From positions 44,185 to 108,184 of the forward strand of contig JAIOYK010000012.1 in the NCBI GenBank assembly GCA_021741145.1: 64,000 bases of DNA, read 5' to 3'. The stretch is from Rhodospirillum sp. (GTDB lineage: Bacteria > Pseudomonadota > Alphaproteobacteria > Rhodospirillales > Rhodospirillaceae). The notes under the pieces are model-generated. The model was not told where the DNA came from and searched no databases. It was given only the letters and a program-made list of their open reading frames with translations. A program made the position numbers and the translations under genes. Each line of letters begins with the position of its first letter. Position 1 is the first letter of the stretch. This document shows positions 14,370 to 22,279 of the stretch, piece after piece.

Positions 14370-15185
14370 TTAGGCAGGGCTGACTCCCCCGGCTCGGGCG
14401 ATGAAGGAGACGGTATTCCATTCCTCTTCGTTCGCGGCGATCACGGGGACCCCGTGGTTCATGGTCGGGGCATAATCCTCATCGGACAGCAGGCGGACAA
14501 TCCCGCCCGCCTCCCTATGGATGAGGATGCCCGCGGCGTGGTCCCAGGGTTTCATGCGCGTGAAAATTGCGAAATCCCCGTTCCCCTGGCTCAGAGACAG
14601 GTAGACATGGGCCGCCGACCCCACCCGGCCAACACGCGCCGCCCGATGGTGGAAAAGGTTCATCAGGGCCTTGCCTCCCAGATAGCCTTCCATGTCCCCC
14701 AAGGGCTTGGCGAGCCGGGGAACGAGGGAAACCGGAGCTCCCGCCCGCTCGACACCGGCGCCTTTAACGGCCACGGTGGTCTCCCGTTCCAGACAGTGGT
14801 CAATCCAGCCCATAACCGTTTCCCCACCGATGGCGAGGGCAACGATGCATCCAAACAGGGGGTTCCCCCGGCTGAAATTGTTTGTTCCATCCACGGGATC
14901 GATGATCCAGACAGGACCATCGTCCTGAAGGCGATCAAGGATGGAAGGGTCGTCATGGACGGCCTCCTCTCCCACCACCTTGGATCCGGGCAGCAGGTCG
15001 AGCAGGCGGGCGGTCAGAGCGATTTCGGCCTGGATATCCGCTTCTGTCACCAGGTCCGTTGGGCCGGTTTTGCTGCGGATTTCGTCTTTCGTCAGGTTCC
15101 GGAACCGGGGCAGAACCTCGGTATCCACCACGTCGCGAATGATATCCGTCACGGCTTTTGGGTCAATGTTCATGGCCGGCATCAT
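14370..15185 (-). CDS. Inositol monophosphatase family protein
   Basis: Mg2+-dependent sugar- or inositol-phosphate phosphatase fold of about 271 residues. The metal-binding motifs are all present: GEEAVHDD near residue 70, WIIDPVDGTNNF near 100 and MKPWDHAAGILIHREAGG near 210. Substrates in this family include myo-inositol-1-phosphate, histidinol phosphate, fructose bisphosphate and PAP, and motifs alone do not separate them. ATGs at 15185, 15182 and 15173 are all possible and none has a strong ribosome binding site; the longest ATG start is given. Two decayed tandem copies of its 3' end lie immediately downstream. Confidence 0.88.
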   Translation of the reverse strand: MMPAMNIDPKAVTDIIRDVVDTEVLPRFRNLTKDEIRSKTGPTDLVTEADIQAEIALTARLLDLLPGSKVVGEEAVHDDPSILDRLQDDGPVWIIDPVDGTNNFSRGNPLFGCIVALAIGGETVMGWIDHCLERETTVAVKGAGVERAGAPVSLVPRLAKPLGDMEGYLGGKALMNLFHHRAARVGRVGSAAHVYLSLSQGNGDFAIFTRMKPWDHAAGILIHREAGGIVRLLSDEDYAPTMNHGVPVIAANEEEWNTVSFIARAGGVSPA

Positions 15186-15242
15186 CCGGACGAAATGCCC
15201 ATTCCGCAAGGGTAAAGCGTGGTTTGGAACGGGGAAAAGCGG

Positions 15243-15512
15243 TCAAGGCGCGTAGATGTCCCGATCTTTCATGTAGGCCTCCCGATAAATGTCCAACAGG
15301 CGCTTGGCTTCGGGATTGATAGTGGCATGTTGCCCCAGGGCCATCACCACGAAGGTGGAAAAGGTCACGGCTTCACCTTTGCCGCGCAAACCATTGGTCT
15401 CGGCCACCTCCTCCAGGGTGTCATGGACGAACTTTCTGGCCATGACATTCAACTGCCGTTTGACGAGATGGTTCTTCTGACGCCAGCGATTCTGGCTGTT
15501 TGGCGTGGCCAT
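15243..15512 (-). CDS. Small conserved-looking protein of unknown function
   Basis: The 89-residue basic protein starts MATPNSQNRWRQKNHLVKRQ, continues with helical segments (VMARKFVHDTLEEVAETNGL, then GEAVTFSTFVVMALGQ) and ends KDRDIYAP. The layout resembles short helical nucleic-acid-binding proteins, but I see no diagnostic motif. It is 57 bp upstream of the phosphatase gene on the same strand and the two may be co-transcribed. The codon use fits its neighbours, which supports a real gene. Confidence 0.6.
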   Translation of the reverse strand: MATPNSQNRWRQKNHLVKRQLNVMARKFVHDTLEEVAETNGLRGKGEAVTFSTFVVMALGQHATINPEAKRLLDIYREAYMKDRDIYAP

Positions 15513-15572
15513 TGGCTTCCCAGTCCCCTCTTGACCACGCTTGACAAGCCTTGATGCGTGGCTTGATTCGTG

Positions 15573-15642
15573 GTCTACTAGCGTTATGTCTAGTAGAAAG
15601 CCTAACGGAAGGCGGTTAACAATCTATCTCCACTAGTAGAGT
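15573..15642. repeat. CTAGTAGA elements upstream of the small gene
   Basis: TCTACTAGCG (15575-15582 core), GTCTAGTAGAAAG (15588-15600) and CCACTAGTAGAG (15630-15641) are three more copies of the TCTACTAG/CTAGTAGA word, in the leader region of the 15243-15512 gene. The element family thus brackets the phosphatase locus. Confidence 0.6.
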
Positions 15643-15990
15643 TCAGGCTTGATGTGGTTTGGCATTCTCGTTCCTTTGAAAGGGTCATTCCAGATCAACC
15701 AAAGATAGTCAGGTTCCAAAAAAGATAAATCCCCTGACAAAATGTCTTTGCATCGATTTTGGACAAAAGGTGTGCCATGCCCCTTTTTGCACTTAAAATG
15801 GTATTCATGTTAAAAGTGTTCGCTGCGATCCATGTAATCAATTGGCGATTTAACCCACCGAAAAACTAACCCGTGTTTCACCTATTTTATACACGTCCTC
15901 CCATTCACGAAGACCACATCTCGCTGTTCCGTGAGGCATAACACCTATATTTAGTCTTTTGCGGTGTGTTTGTCCCGAGCGCGGACAAAA
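15643..15990. other. AT-rich intergenic region, no gene seen
   Basis: About 350 bp, distinctly poorer in GC than its surroundings, with A/T runs (AAAAAAGATAAA, TTAAAATGG). No open frame with a ribosome binding site was found. It could hold promoters for the 15512 gene or an unrecognised small RNA. Confidence 0.4.
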
Positions 15991-16014
15991 AAAGAGCGCC
16001 TTTCGGCGCTCTTT
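15991..16014 (-). terminator. Rho-independent terminator of hflX
   Basis: AAAGAGCGCC and GGCGCTCTTT pair around a 4-base loop. On the minus strand the stem is followed by TTTTTTT, 12 bases after the hflX stop. Confidence 0.9.
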
Positions 16015-16026
16015 AGATGACTGAAA

Positions 16027-17334
16027 TCAGGTATTCAGGAACTTGGGATCGACCCGTCCAGCGTCCGCGGGATCCAATCGGACGGTGATTCGGGTAATTT
16101 CTTCCCCATCATCGCGAGTCAGGACTTCGCCTTTGCGGTAGAGCCAAGCGATCGTCGCGCCATCGCTTAACGGAACGATCACGTCGATCACGACGCGCCC
16201 TTCGGCGATACGGGCGTCGATCCGTTCCAACAAAAGACGCGTCCCCAGCCCTGTTACCGCGGACAGGGGAACCAAATCGGAACGGGCCATGGTTTCCTGT
16301 TCCAGGCGGTTTTGAGCTTCCTGGTCAAGGAGATCGGTCTTGTTGAGGGCCTCGATCAGGCCCCGCTCCACCACCTCATCCAGCTCCATATCCTTCAGGA
16401 CGGCTTCCACATCGGCTTTTTGGGCCTCCGTATCTTCCATGGCGATGTCGCGCACATGAACGACGACATCCGCGGCCTTCACTTCTTCCAAGGTCGCCCG
16501 GAACGCGGCCACCAATTCGTGGGGCAAGTCGGAAACGAATCCCACGGTATCGGACAAGATAACTTTCCGTCCCGAAGGCAGGGTCAGAGCCCGCATGGTC
16601 GGATCGAGGGTGGCAAACAGCATGTCCTTGGCCAATACCCCTCCGGTCGTCAGGGCATTGAAGAGGGTGGATTTACCCGCGTTCGTATAGCCCACCAAAG
16701 CGACGATGGGATAGGGAACCCGGGCGCGGGCCTCCCGGTGCAAACCACGGGTTCGACGCACCTCTTCCAGATCTTTCCGCAAGCGGGTGATTTTATCGGT
16801 GATCAATCGGCGGTCGATCTCGATCTGGGTTTCACCCGGACCGCCCATGAAGCCCACGCCACCCCGTTGCCGTTCCAGGTGGGTCCAGCTTCGGACCAAT
16901 CGGGAGCGTTGATAGGACAGATGGGCGAGTTCCACCTGCATGCGGCCTTCCGCGGTGCGGGCCCGCTCGCCGAAGATTTCCAGGATCAGCCCGGTGCGGT
17001 CGATGACCTTACACTTCCAGGCCCTTTCCAGGTTCCGCTGCTGGATGGGGGACAATTGGGTGTCCACCACCACCAGCGAGATTTCCTCGGCCTCGATAAC
17101 CGTTGAGAGACGCTCAACGGCGCCGCCACCGATATAGGTGGCCGGGACGATCTTGGTCAGCGGTAGAGTTTCAGTGAGGACGATATCCAGCTCAATGGCC
17201 TGGGCGAGGCCAATGGCCTCCTCCAGCCGAACTTCGGGGGTTCGGGAGCCGGGTGCTTCCTTGCGGAGAAACGGGTGAAGGACCGCGGCCCGATCAGCGG
17301 GCGGCGGTCCATCGTACTCAAACCCGGATGACAC
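16027..17334 (-). CDS. hflX: Ribosome-associated GTPase HflX
   Basis: GTPase of 435 residues that splits stalled or hibernating ribosomes in other bacteria. The N-terminal HflX domain (to ~180) ends with the family signature ERQRGGVGFMGGPGETQIE. The G domain has G1 GYTNAGKST, G3 DTVGF and G4 NKTD. A GTG start at 17334 lies 6 bases beyond the hfq stop, so translation is probably coupled. The hfq-hflX order is widely conserved. Confidence 0.95.
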   Translation of the reverse strand: MSSGFEYDGPPPADRAAVLHPFLRKEAPGSRTPEVRLEEAIGLAQAIELDIVLTETLPLTKIVPATYIGGGAVERLSTVIEAEEISLVVVDTQLSPIQQRNLERAWKCKVIDRTGLILEIFGERARTAEGRMQVELAHLSYQRSRLVRSWTHLERQRGGVGFMGGPGETQIEIDRRLITDKITRLRKDLEEVRRTRGLHREARARVPYPIVALVGYTNAGKSTLFNALTTGGVLAKDMLFATLDPTMRALTLPSGRKVILSDTVGFVSDLPHELVAAFRATLEEVKAADVVVHVRDIAMEDTEAQKADVEAVLKDMELDEVVERGLIEALNKTDLLDQEAQNRLEQETMARSDLVPLSAVTGLGTRLLLERIDARIAEGRVVIDVIVPLSDGATIAWLYRKGEVLTRDDGEEITRITVRLDPADAGRVDPKFLNT

Positions 17335-17340
17335 GGTGCG

Positions 17341-17592
17341 TTAGGCCTCGGCCTCGTCCTTCGACGGATCAAACAGTTGGACCGGCGACGCGGGCATGAT
17401 CGTGGAGATCGCGTGCTTATAGACCAACTGGGTATGACCGTCGCGCCGCAGCAGCAGCGAGAAATTGTCGAACCAGGTCACGATCCCCTGAAGCTTTACG
17501 CCATTCACGAGGAAGATGGTGACCGGAGCCTTGTTCTTACGGATGTGATTCAGGAAAACGTCCTGCACGTTTTGATTCTTTTCGGCTGGCAT
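17341..17592 (-). CDS. hfq: RNA chaperone Hfq
   Basis: Hexameric Sm-like RNA chaperone of 83 residues, normal for alphaproteobacteria. The Sm1 motif is visible in [20 protein letters not shown] and the Sm2 motif in [12 protein letters not shown]. The short C-tail ([15 protein letters not shown]) is acidic. The ATG follows AAGGGGC at ~5 bases. It is first in the hfq-hflX operon. Confidence 0.97.
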   Translation of the reverse strand: MPAEKNQNVQDVFLNHIRKNKAPVTIFLVNGVKLQGIVTWFDNFSLLLRRDGHTQLVYKHAISTIMPASPVQLFDPSKDEAEA

Positions 17593-17846
17593 GAAATGCC
17601 CCTTTTCTATCGTTTTTGTCCCGAAGGGAATTGGGCGGTCCTTTACGGTCCACCAAGCCTTTGCGGCTGCCCCACTATTTTGCCCAAGTCTTCTTTACCG
17701 TGGCCGGGGAAACACCCGAAGGATTCCGCGGCGCGGCAAGAACTGGCTGATTTCTTCCTATCATTGATTGATCGTTTTGAAAACCAAGATCCTTTGGTCA
17801 CCGTGGCGATCAATGCCCGTTTTTCAGTCATCATCGATGAGAATGT

Positions 17847-18506
17847 CTATTTTTCTGGCAACAAACCAATGACGTCGACACACCCAGCCACATAGTGGGC
17901 GGGAAAGCAGTCGGCGAACTCTCCTTGGGCAGGAGGGTCTGATCGCGACAGGATGGCCGTGCAACCCGACGCCTTTGCGCAAGCCAAGTCCACATGGGTA
18001 TCCCCGACGAACCAGACATCGGGTCCGGGAGTCAACCCAGCCGGAACCAGGGCCATGTGAACGGGATCCGGGGCAGGCTTGTCCCGCTGGGCGTCGCCCG
18101 CGCCCACCAGGGCGCCAAAAAGACCGCGCCATCCGAGGGCGTCGGCCTCTTCCCGTAGATAGGGACCAGTTTTGTTGGACACTACCCCAAGATAGATGCC
18201 ACGCGCCGCCAGGGTCTCCAGCATGGTCCACGCACCATCCAATGCGACAAGCATCTCGAGATGAATCTCCTTGAAGGCGCCGAAGAAAACATCCCGGGCC
18301 TCTTCCCAACGGTCACCGAACAGAGTGGGAAAGGCATCGCGCATGGATAGAGCGACTCGGGCGCGGGTCTCCTCGAAGGTCCAGGTTGGATGATCCATGG
18401 CCACCAGGGTCGTATTCATCGCCTTGTGAATGCAGGGCCAGCTATCGACCAAAGTATTGTCCCAGTCGAACAGAATAGCTTTTGGGGGGGACGGGTTAAT
18501 GGTCAT
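17847..18506 (-). CDS. HAD-family phosphatase (phosphoglycolate phosphatase-like)
   Basis: The 219-residue HAD hydrolase has all motifs: I FDWDNTLVDS with nucleophile Asp, II VVSNK, III the Lys in RDKPAPDP, IV FVGDTHVDL. A helical cap lies between I and II, as in Gph-type enzymes. It overlaps the end of the aminotransferase gene by 11 bases and is clearly translated with it. Substrate is not evident; phosphoglycolate or another small phosphate is plausible. Confidence 0.88.
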   Translation of the reverse strand: MTINPSPPKAILFDWDNTLVDSWPCIHKAMNTTLVAMDHPTWTFEETRARVALSMRDAFPTLFGDRWEEARDVFFGAFKEIHLEMLVALDGAWTMLETLAARGIYLGVVSNKTGPYLREEADALGWRGLFGALVGAGDAQRDKPAPDPVHMALVPAGLTPGPDVWFVGDTHVDLACAKASGCTAILSRSDPPAQGEFADCFPAHYVAGCVDVIGLLPEK

Positions 18507-19371
18507 ACCAAACCGGACCTTCCAACTTATCCAGAAATTCCATGTATTGGGCCCTCAGTTCGCGGGTCAGGCCGCCCGGATGGCCATTCCCAATAACCGT
18601 CTCGTCGATTTGCACCACGGACAGGCAGAAATTGGTTGTCGAGGTCAGGAACAGTTCCCGCGCGGCCTTGGCCTCCTCCAGGGTGAAGGGCCGTTCCTCC
18701 ACGGGGACTCCCGCTTCCTTGGCGATCAGGATCAAGCGTTGGCGGGTAATGCCACCCAAAATGTCATGACCAAGCGGTCGGGTCACCAGAACCCCCTCCT
18801 TGGTCACCATCCAGGCGTTGGAGGAGGAACATTCGGTCACCACCCCATCGGGGGTATACAGAAAGGTCTCCGCCGCCCCTTGCTCATGGGCCCGTTGTTT
18901 GGCGATCGCGTTGGGCAAAAGGGAAACGGTCTTGATGTCTCGCCGTCCCCAGCGGATATCGGGCAAACCGATGACCTTCACCCCCTTTTCGATCACCGCG
19001 GCGCTCGGCCCCAGGCCACTCCGGGCGGTCATCACCAGGGCGGGCGGGGTGTTGGCCGGGAACAGGTGGTTGCGCGGCGCCACTCCCCGGGTGATCTGGG
19101 TGTAGAGGATGCCATTCCGGACCAAGTTCCGCCGCACGGTTTCCCGCGCCACGACCGTCAGGGCCTTCGCCGACATGGGCATGGGGATTTCCAGTTCACT
19201 CAAGGAGCGTTCCAGTCGGATCCAATGGCCCTCCAAATCCACGGGCCGACCCTTCCAAATGGCCGTGACCTCGTAGATTCCATCTGAAAATTGGTAGCCC
19301 CGATCCTCGATATGGACGGCGGCCTCGGCATGGCGGACGTAGCGTCCGTTAACATAGGCGACGCGGGACAT
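18496..19371 (-). CDS. dat: D-amino acid aminotransferase (fold-type IV)
   Basis: PLP enzyme of 291 residues. The PLP lysine is in DIKTVSLLPNAIAKQRAHE, and the phosphate-binding region reads SSSNAWMV. The N-terminal YVNGRYV...IEDRGYQFSDGIYEV pattern is typical of D-alanine/branched-chain class IV aminotransferases. D-Ala/D-Glu production for peptidoglycan is the probable role; a branched-chain or aminodeoxychorismate lyase activity cannot be excluded. AGGAGTGAGG precedes the ATG. Confidence 0.88.
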   Translation of the reverse strand: MSRVAYVNGRYVRHAEAAVHIEDRGYQFSDGIYEVTAIWKGRPVDLEGHWIRLERSLSELEIPMPMSAKALTVVARETVRRNLVRNGILYTQITRGVAPRNHLFPANTPPALVMTARSGLGPSAAVIEKGVKVIGLPDIRWGRRDIKTVSLLPNAIAKQRAHEQGAAETFLYTPDGVVTECSSSNAWMVTKEGVLVTRPLGHDILGGITRQRLILIAKEAGVPVEERPFTLEEAKAARELFLTSTTNFCLSVVQIDETVIGNGHPGGLTRELRAQYMEFLDKLEGPVWYDH

Positions 19372-19407
19372 GGCACCTCACTCCTGATGGAACGGATCAA
19401 TATAGGA

Positions 19408-20784
19408 TCAAAAGAACTCAAGACGGACGGAGAACATCTTCTCCACTTTTTTGATGGCCGAGGCGGAAGCGAACAGGATCACCCGGTCGCCTCCCTGGAT
19501 AACCGTGTTGCCCCGGGGACTGATGACCTCGTCGCCCCGGACGACGGCGCCCAACAACACGCCCGGCGGCAGGTTCACATCCTTCAGGGGTTTGCCAACC
19601 AAGGGGGATGTCTCCAGGGCATCGGCTTCGATCAACTCGCCAAAGCCCTCGTGCAGGGAATGGACACTATGGATGCGGCCCCGGCGCACATGCTGGAGTA
19701 TCTTGGATACGGTAATGGTCCGGGGGTTGACCACCACGTCTATCCCAAGGGTGCTGACCAACGTGTTGTAGGTTCCCTTGTTAATCAGGGTGATGGCCCG
19801 CTGGCTGCCGTAGCGCTTGGACAGCAGGGACGCCAGGATATTGGTCTCATCGTCATTGGTCACGGCGATGACCGTTTCGGTCTGGCCCACCCCGGCCTCG
19901 TCCAGGATATCCGGATCCAGCACGTCGCCATGAAGGACCATGGTTCGCCCCAGCGTCTTGGCCACATATTGCGCCCGCTCCCGGTTCATCTCGATGACCT
20001 TGGCGTTGACTTGGGGGAAGTCGTTGTCCAGGGTCTGGGCCAGAAACAGGCCGATGTTCCCACCGCCCAGGATAACCACCCGCCGGGCCGCGGTTTCCTC
20101 GTGCCCGAAGGCCGCGAGCGCCCGCTGGGTCTGGTCGGAAGCAACCACGAAATAAACCTCATCGCCGGGCAGCATCTGGTCCTCGGCGCTGGGCACCATG
20201 GCCTTGTCCTGGCGGACGATGCCGACCACGACGATTTGCAGTTCGGGGAACAATTGGGTGAGCTGGCGGAGGGGCGTATTGACCACCGGCGTCTTGTCGG
20301 AACAGCGCACCCCCATCAGGCGCACCCGGTCCTCGGCCAGGGGGATCACATCCATGGCGCCGGGGATCTGAAGGCGCCGGGTGACGGCGCGGGCGACCTC
20401 GATTTCCGGACTGATGATCACGTCGATGGGCATGTTCTCTCGGGAAAACAGATTGGCCCAATGGGGTTGGAGGTAGTTCTGGTTCCGCACCCGGGCAATC
20501 TTTGTGGGAACATTGAAGAGAGAATGGGCCACCTGACAGGACATCATGTTGACTTCATCGGCGTGGGTGACCGCGATCAGCATGTCGGCGTCTTCCGCGC
20601 CGGCCTGTTCCAAAACGTTGGGATGAGAGGCGTAGCCAACGAAGGCCTGGACATCCAGGGTGTCGGAAATGGACCGGATCAACTCCGGCCGCTGATCCAC
20701 GACCGTGATATCGTTGTTCTCGGCGGCGAGATAACGGGCGATGGAAAAACCCACCTGTCCAGCGCCGCAAATGATGACCTTCAT
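19408..20784 (-). CDS. trkA: Trk potassium uptake regulatory subunit TrkA
   Basis: Peripheral NAD-binding subunit that gates the Trk K+ channel. It has the usual duplicated architecture: Rossmann-type GAGQVGFSIARYL at the start and GGGNIGLFLAQTL near residue 235, each followed by a RCK-C region. AAGGAG lies 6 bases before ATG 20784, so nine further upstream codons are excluded. It follows ntrX on the same strand. No trkH/trkG channel gene is in the window. Confidence 0.95.
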   Translation of the reverse strand: MKVIICGAGQVGFSIARYLAAENNDITVVDQRPELIRSISDTLDVQAFVGYASHPNVLEQAGAEDADMLIAVTHADEVNMMSCQVAHSLFNVPTKIARVRNQNYLQPHWANLFSRENMPIDVIISPEIEVARAVTRRLQIPGAMDVIPLAEDRVRLMGVRCSDKTPVVNTPLRQLTQLFPELQIVVVGIVRQDKAMVPSAEDQMLPGDEVYFVVASDQTQRALAAFGHEETAARRVVILGGGNIGLFLAQTLDNDFPQVNAKVIEMNRERAQYVAKTLGRTMVLHGDVLDPDILDEAGVGQTETVIAVTNDDETNILASLLSKRYGSQRAITLINKGTYNTLVSTLGIDVVVNPRTITVSKILQHVRRGRIHSVHSLHEGFGELIEADALETSPLVGKPLKDVNLPPGVLLGAVVRGDEVISPRGNTVIQGGDRVILFASASAIKKVEKMFSVRLEFF

Positions 20785-20877
20785 CTCTTTCTCCTTCCGT
20801 CGCGCCCCCAAGGGGAAATGGCGCTACGATATTGGGCGCATACCACGACGGTCAGGCCATTATCCGATCCACGGGTG

Positions 20878-22266
20878 TCAAGGTTTGGTCCGGTCCACGC
20901 CACCCACGCCCAAGCTTTTCAGCTTGCGGTGCAGGGCGGAGCGTTCCATGCCGACGAATTCGGCGGTCTTGGAGACATTGCCGCCAAACCGCGTCACCTG
21001 GGCGATCAGGTAATCCCGTTCGAACATTTCCCGGGCGTCGCGCAAGGGCAGGGTCATGATCTCGCCGGACCGGTCAAGGCGCAGGGAGTCCGGGGTCACC
21101 GCGCTGACCTCGGCGGGCAGCATATCGGCGCGGATGGGGTCCTTCGCCTCCCCCGGGGCCATGATCAGCAGCCAGTCGATCACGTTGCGCAACTGCCGGA
21201 CATTGCCTGGCCAATCGTAGCTCTGAAGGGAGGCCAGGGCATCCTCGCCCAACGATCGGGGGGCGACACCCGCGATCTTGGCGGCCCGATCCATGAAATG
21301 CAGGGCCAGGGGAATGATATCTTCCCGCCGTTCGCGCAGGGAGGGGAGACGGATAGGAACCACGCTGAGGCGGTAATAGAGGTCCTCCCGGAAACGCCCC
21401 TCGGCGATTTCCTGGGTCAGGTCCCGGCTGGTGCTGGCCAGGACCCGCACATCCACCCGCACCCGCCGAGAGCCCCCCAGCCGTTCAAAGCTTTGGTCCT
21501 GGAGCACACGGACGATCTTGCCTTGGGTTTCCAACGGCATGTCGGCCACTTCGTCGAGGAACAGAGTCCCCCCATCGGCCTGCTCGAACAGACCAATCCG
21601 TAACCCCGCGTCCACGGTGGGTTCGGATCCCAGCAGTTCACTTTCCATCCTGTTCGGATGCATGGCCGCGCAATTGACCACAACGAAGGGCCGCGTGGCC
21701 CGGGACGACTGGGCATGGAGCATGCGGGCGACCACTTCCTTCCCCGTGCCGGGCGCACCGGATATCAGGACTCGCGAGCCCGTGGGCGCGACCTTCTGGA
21801 TCGCCAGCCCCACATGTTGGATCCCCGGAGACGACCCGACCAGATCCGTTTCCGGCCCGGCGCGCATGCGCAACTCGGCATTTTCCCGTTTCAATTGGGC
21901 GGTTTCGATGCCCCGCTGAATAATCAGCAACAAGCGATCCGCCTTGAAGGGCTTTTCAATGAAGTCATAGGCGCCCTGTTTGATGGCGGCGACCGCGGTT
22001 TCGATGGTGCCGTGGCCGCTGATCATCACTACCGGAAGAGTGGGAAAGTCGCGTACAAGAATTTCCAGAACCTGGAGACCATCAAGACGGCTGCCCTGCA
22101 TCCAGATGTCGAGAACGACCACCGCGGGGCGCTTGTCGCTGATGGCTCGCAGACAACTGTCCGCGTCCGTCGCTTCCCGGGTTTCGTATCCCTCGTCCTC
22201 GAGAATACCCGACAACATCATCCGGATGTCGTCTTCGTCATCGACGATAAGAATATCGTGCGCCAT
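20878..22266 (-). CDS. ntrX: Nitrogen response regulator NtrX
   Basis: 462-residue regulator with receiver domain (phospho-acceptor Asp53 in VVVLDIW), AAA+ domain (Walker A GAPGTGKE, Walker B GGTLFLDE) and a Fis-type C-terminal helix-turn-helix (NVSKTAEFVGMERSALHRKL). The GAFTGA loop that contacts sigma-54 is missing: after ELLGSEP comes VDAGLRIGLFEQ. This is a known trait of alphaproteobacterial NtrX, so it probably acts without sigma-54. It is 13 bases after ntrY. Confidence 0.95.
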   Translation of the reverse strand: MAHDILIVDDEDDIRMMLSGILEDEGYETREATDADSCLRAISDKRPAVVVLDIWMQGSRLDGLQVLEILVRDFPTLPVVMISGHGTIETAVAAIKQGAYDFIEKPFKADRLLLIIQRGIETAQLKRENAELRMRAGPETDLVGSSPGIQHVGLAIQKVAPTGSRVLISGAPGTGKEVVARMLHAQSSRATRPFVVVNCAAMHPNRMESELLGSEPTVDAGLRIGLFEQADGGTLFLDEVADMPLETQGKIVRVLQDQSFERLGGSRRVRVDVRVLASTSRDLTQEIAEGRFREDLYYRLSVVPIRLPSLRERREDIIPLALHFMDRAAKIAGVAPRSLGEDALASLQSYDWPGNVRQLRNVIDWLLIMAPGEAKDPIRADMLPAEVSAVTPDSLRLDRSGEIMTLPLRDAREMFERDYLIAQVTRFGGNVSKTAEFVGMERSALHRKLKSLGVGGVDRTKP

Positions 22267-22279
22267 GAATTAGGTCGGC

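Noticed and set aside
19291..21603. 770-codon plus-strand frame opposite trkA and ntrX
   Set aside because: It spans two conserved minus-strand genes; the sequence has no recognisable domains and biased Gly/His/Gln composition.
20878..22266. NtrX judged defective because GAFTGA is absent
   Set aside because: Loss of this loop is normal in alphaproteobacterial NtrX, so it is not a sign of decay here.
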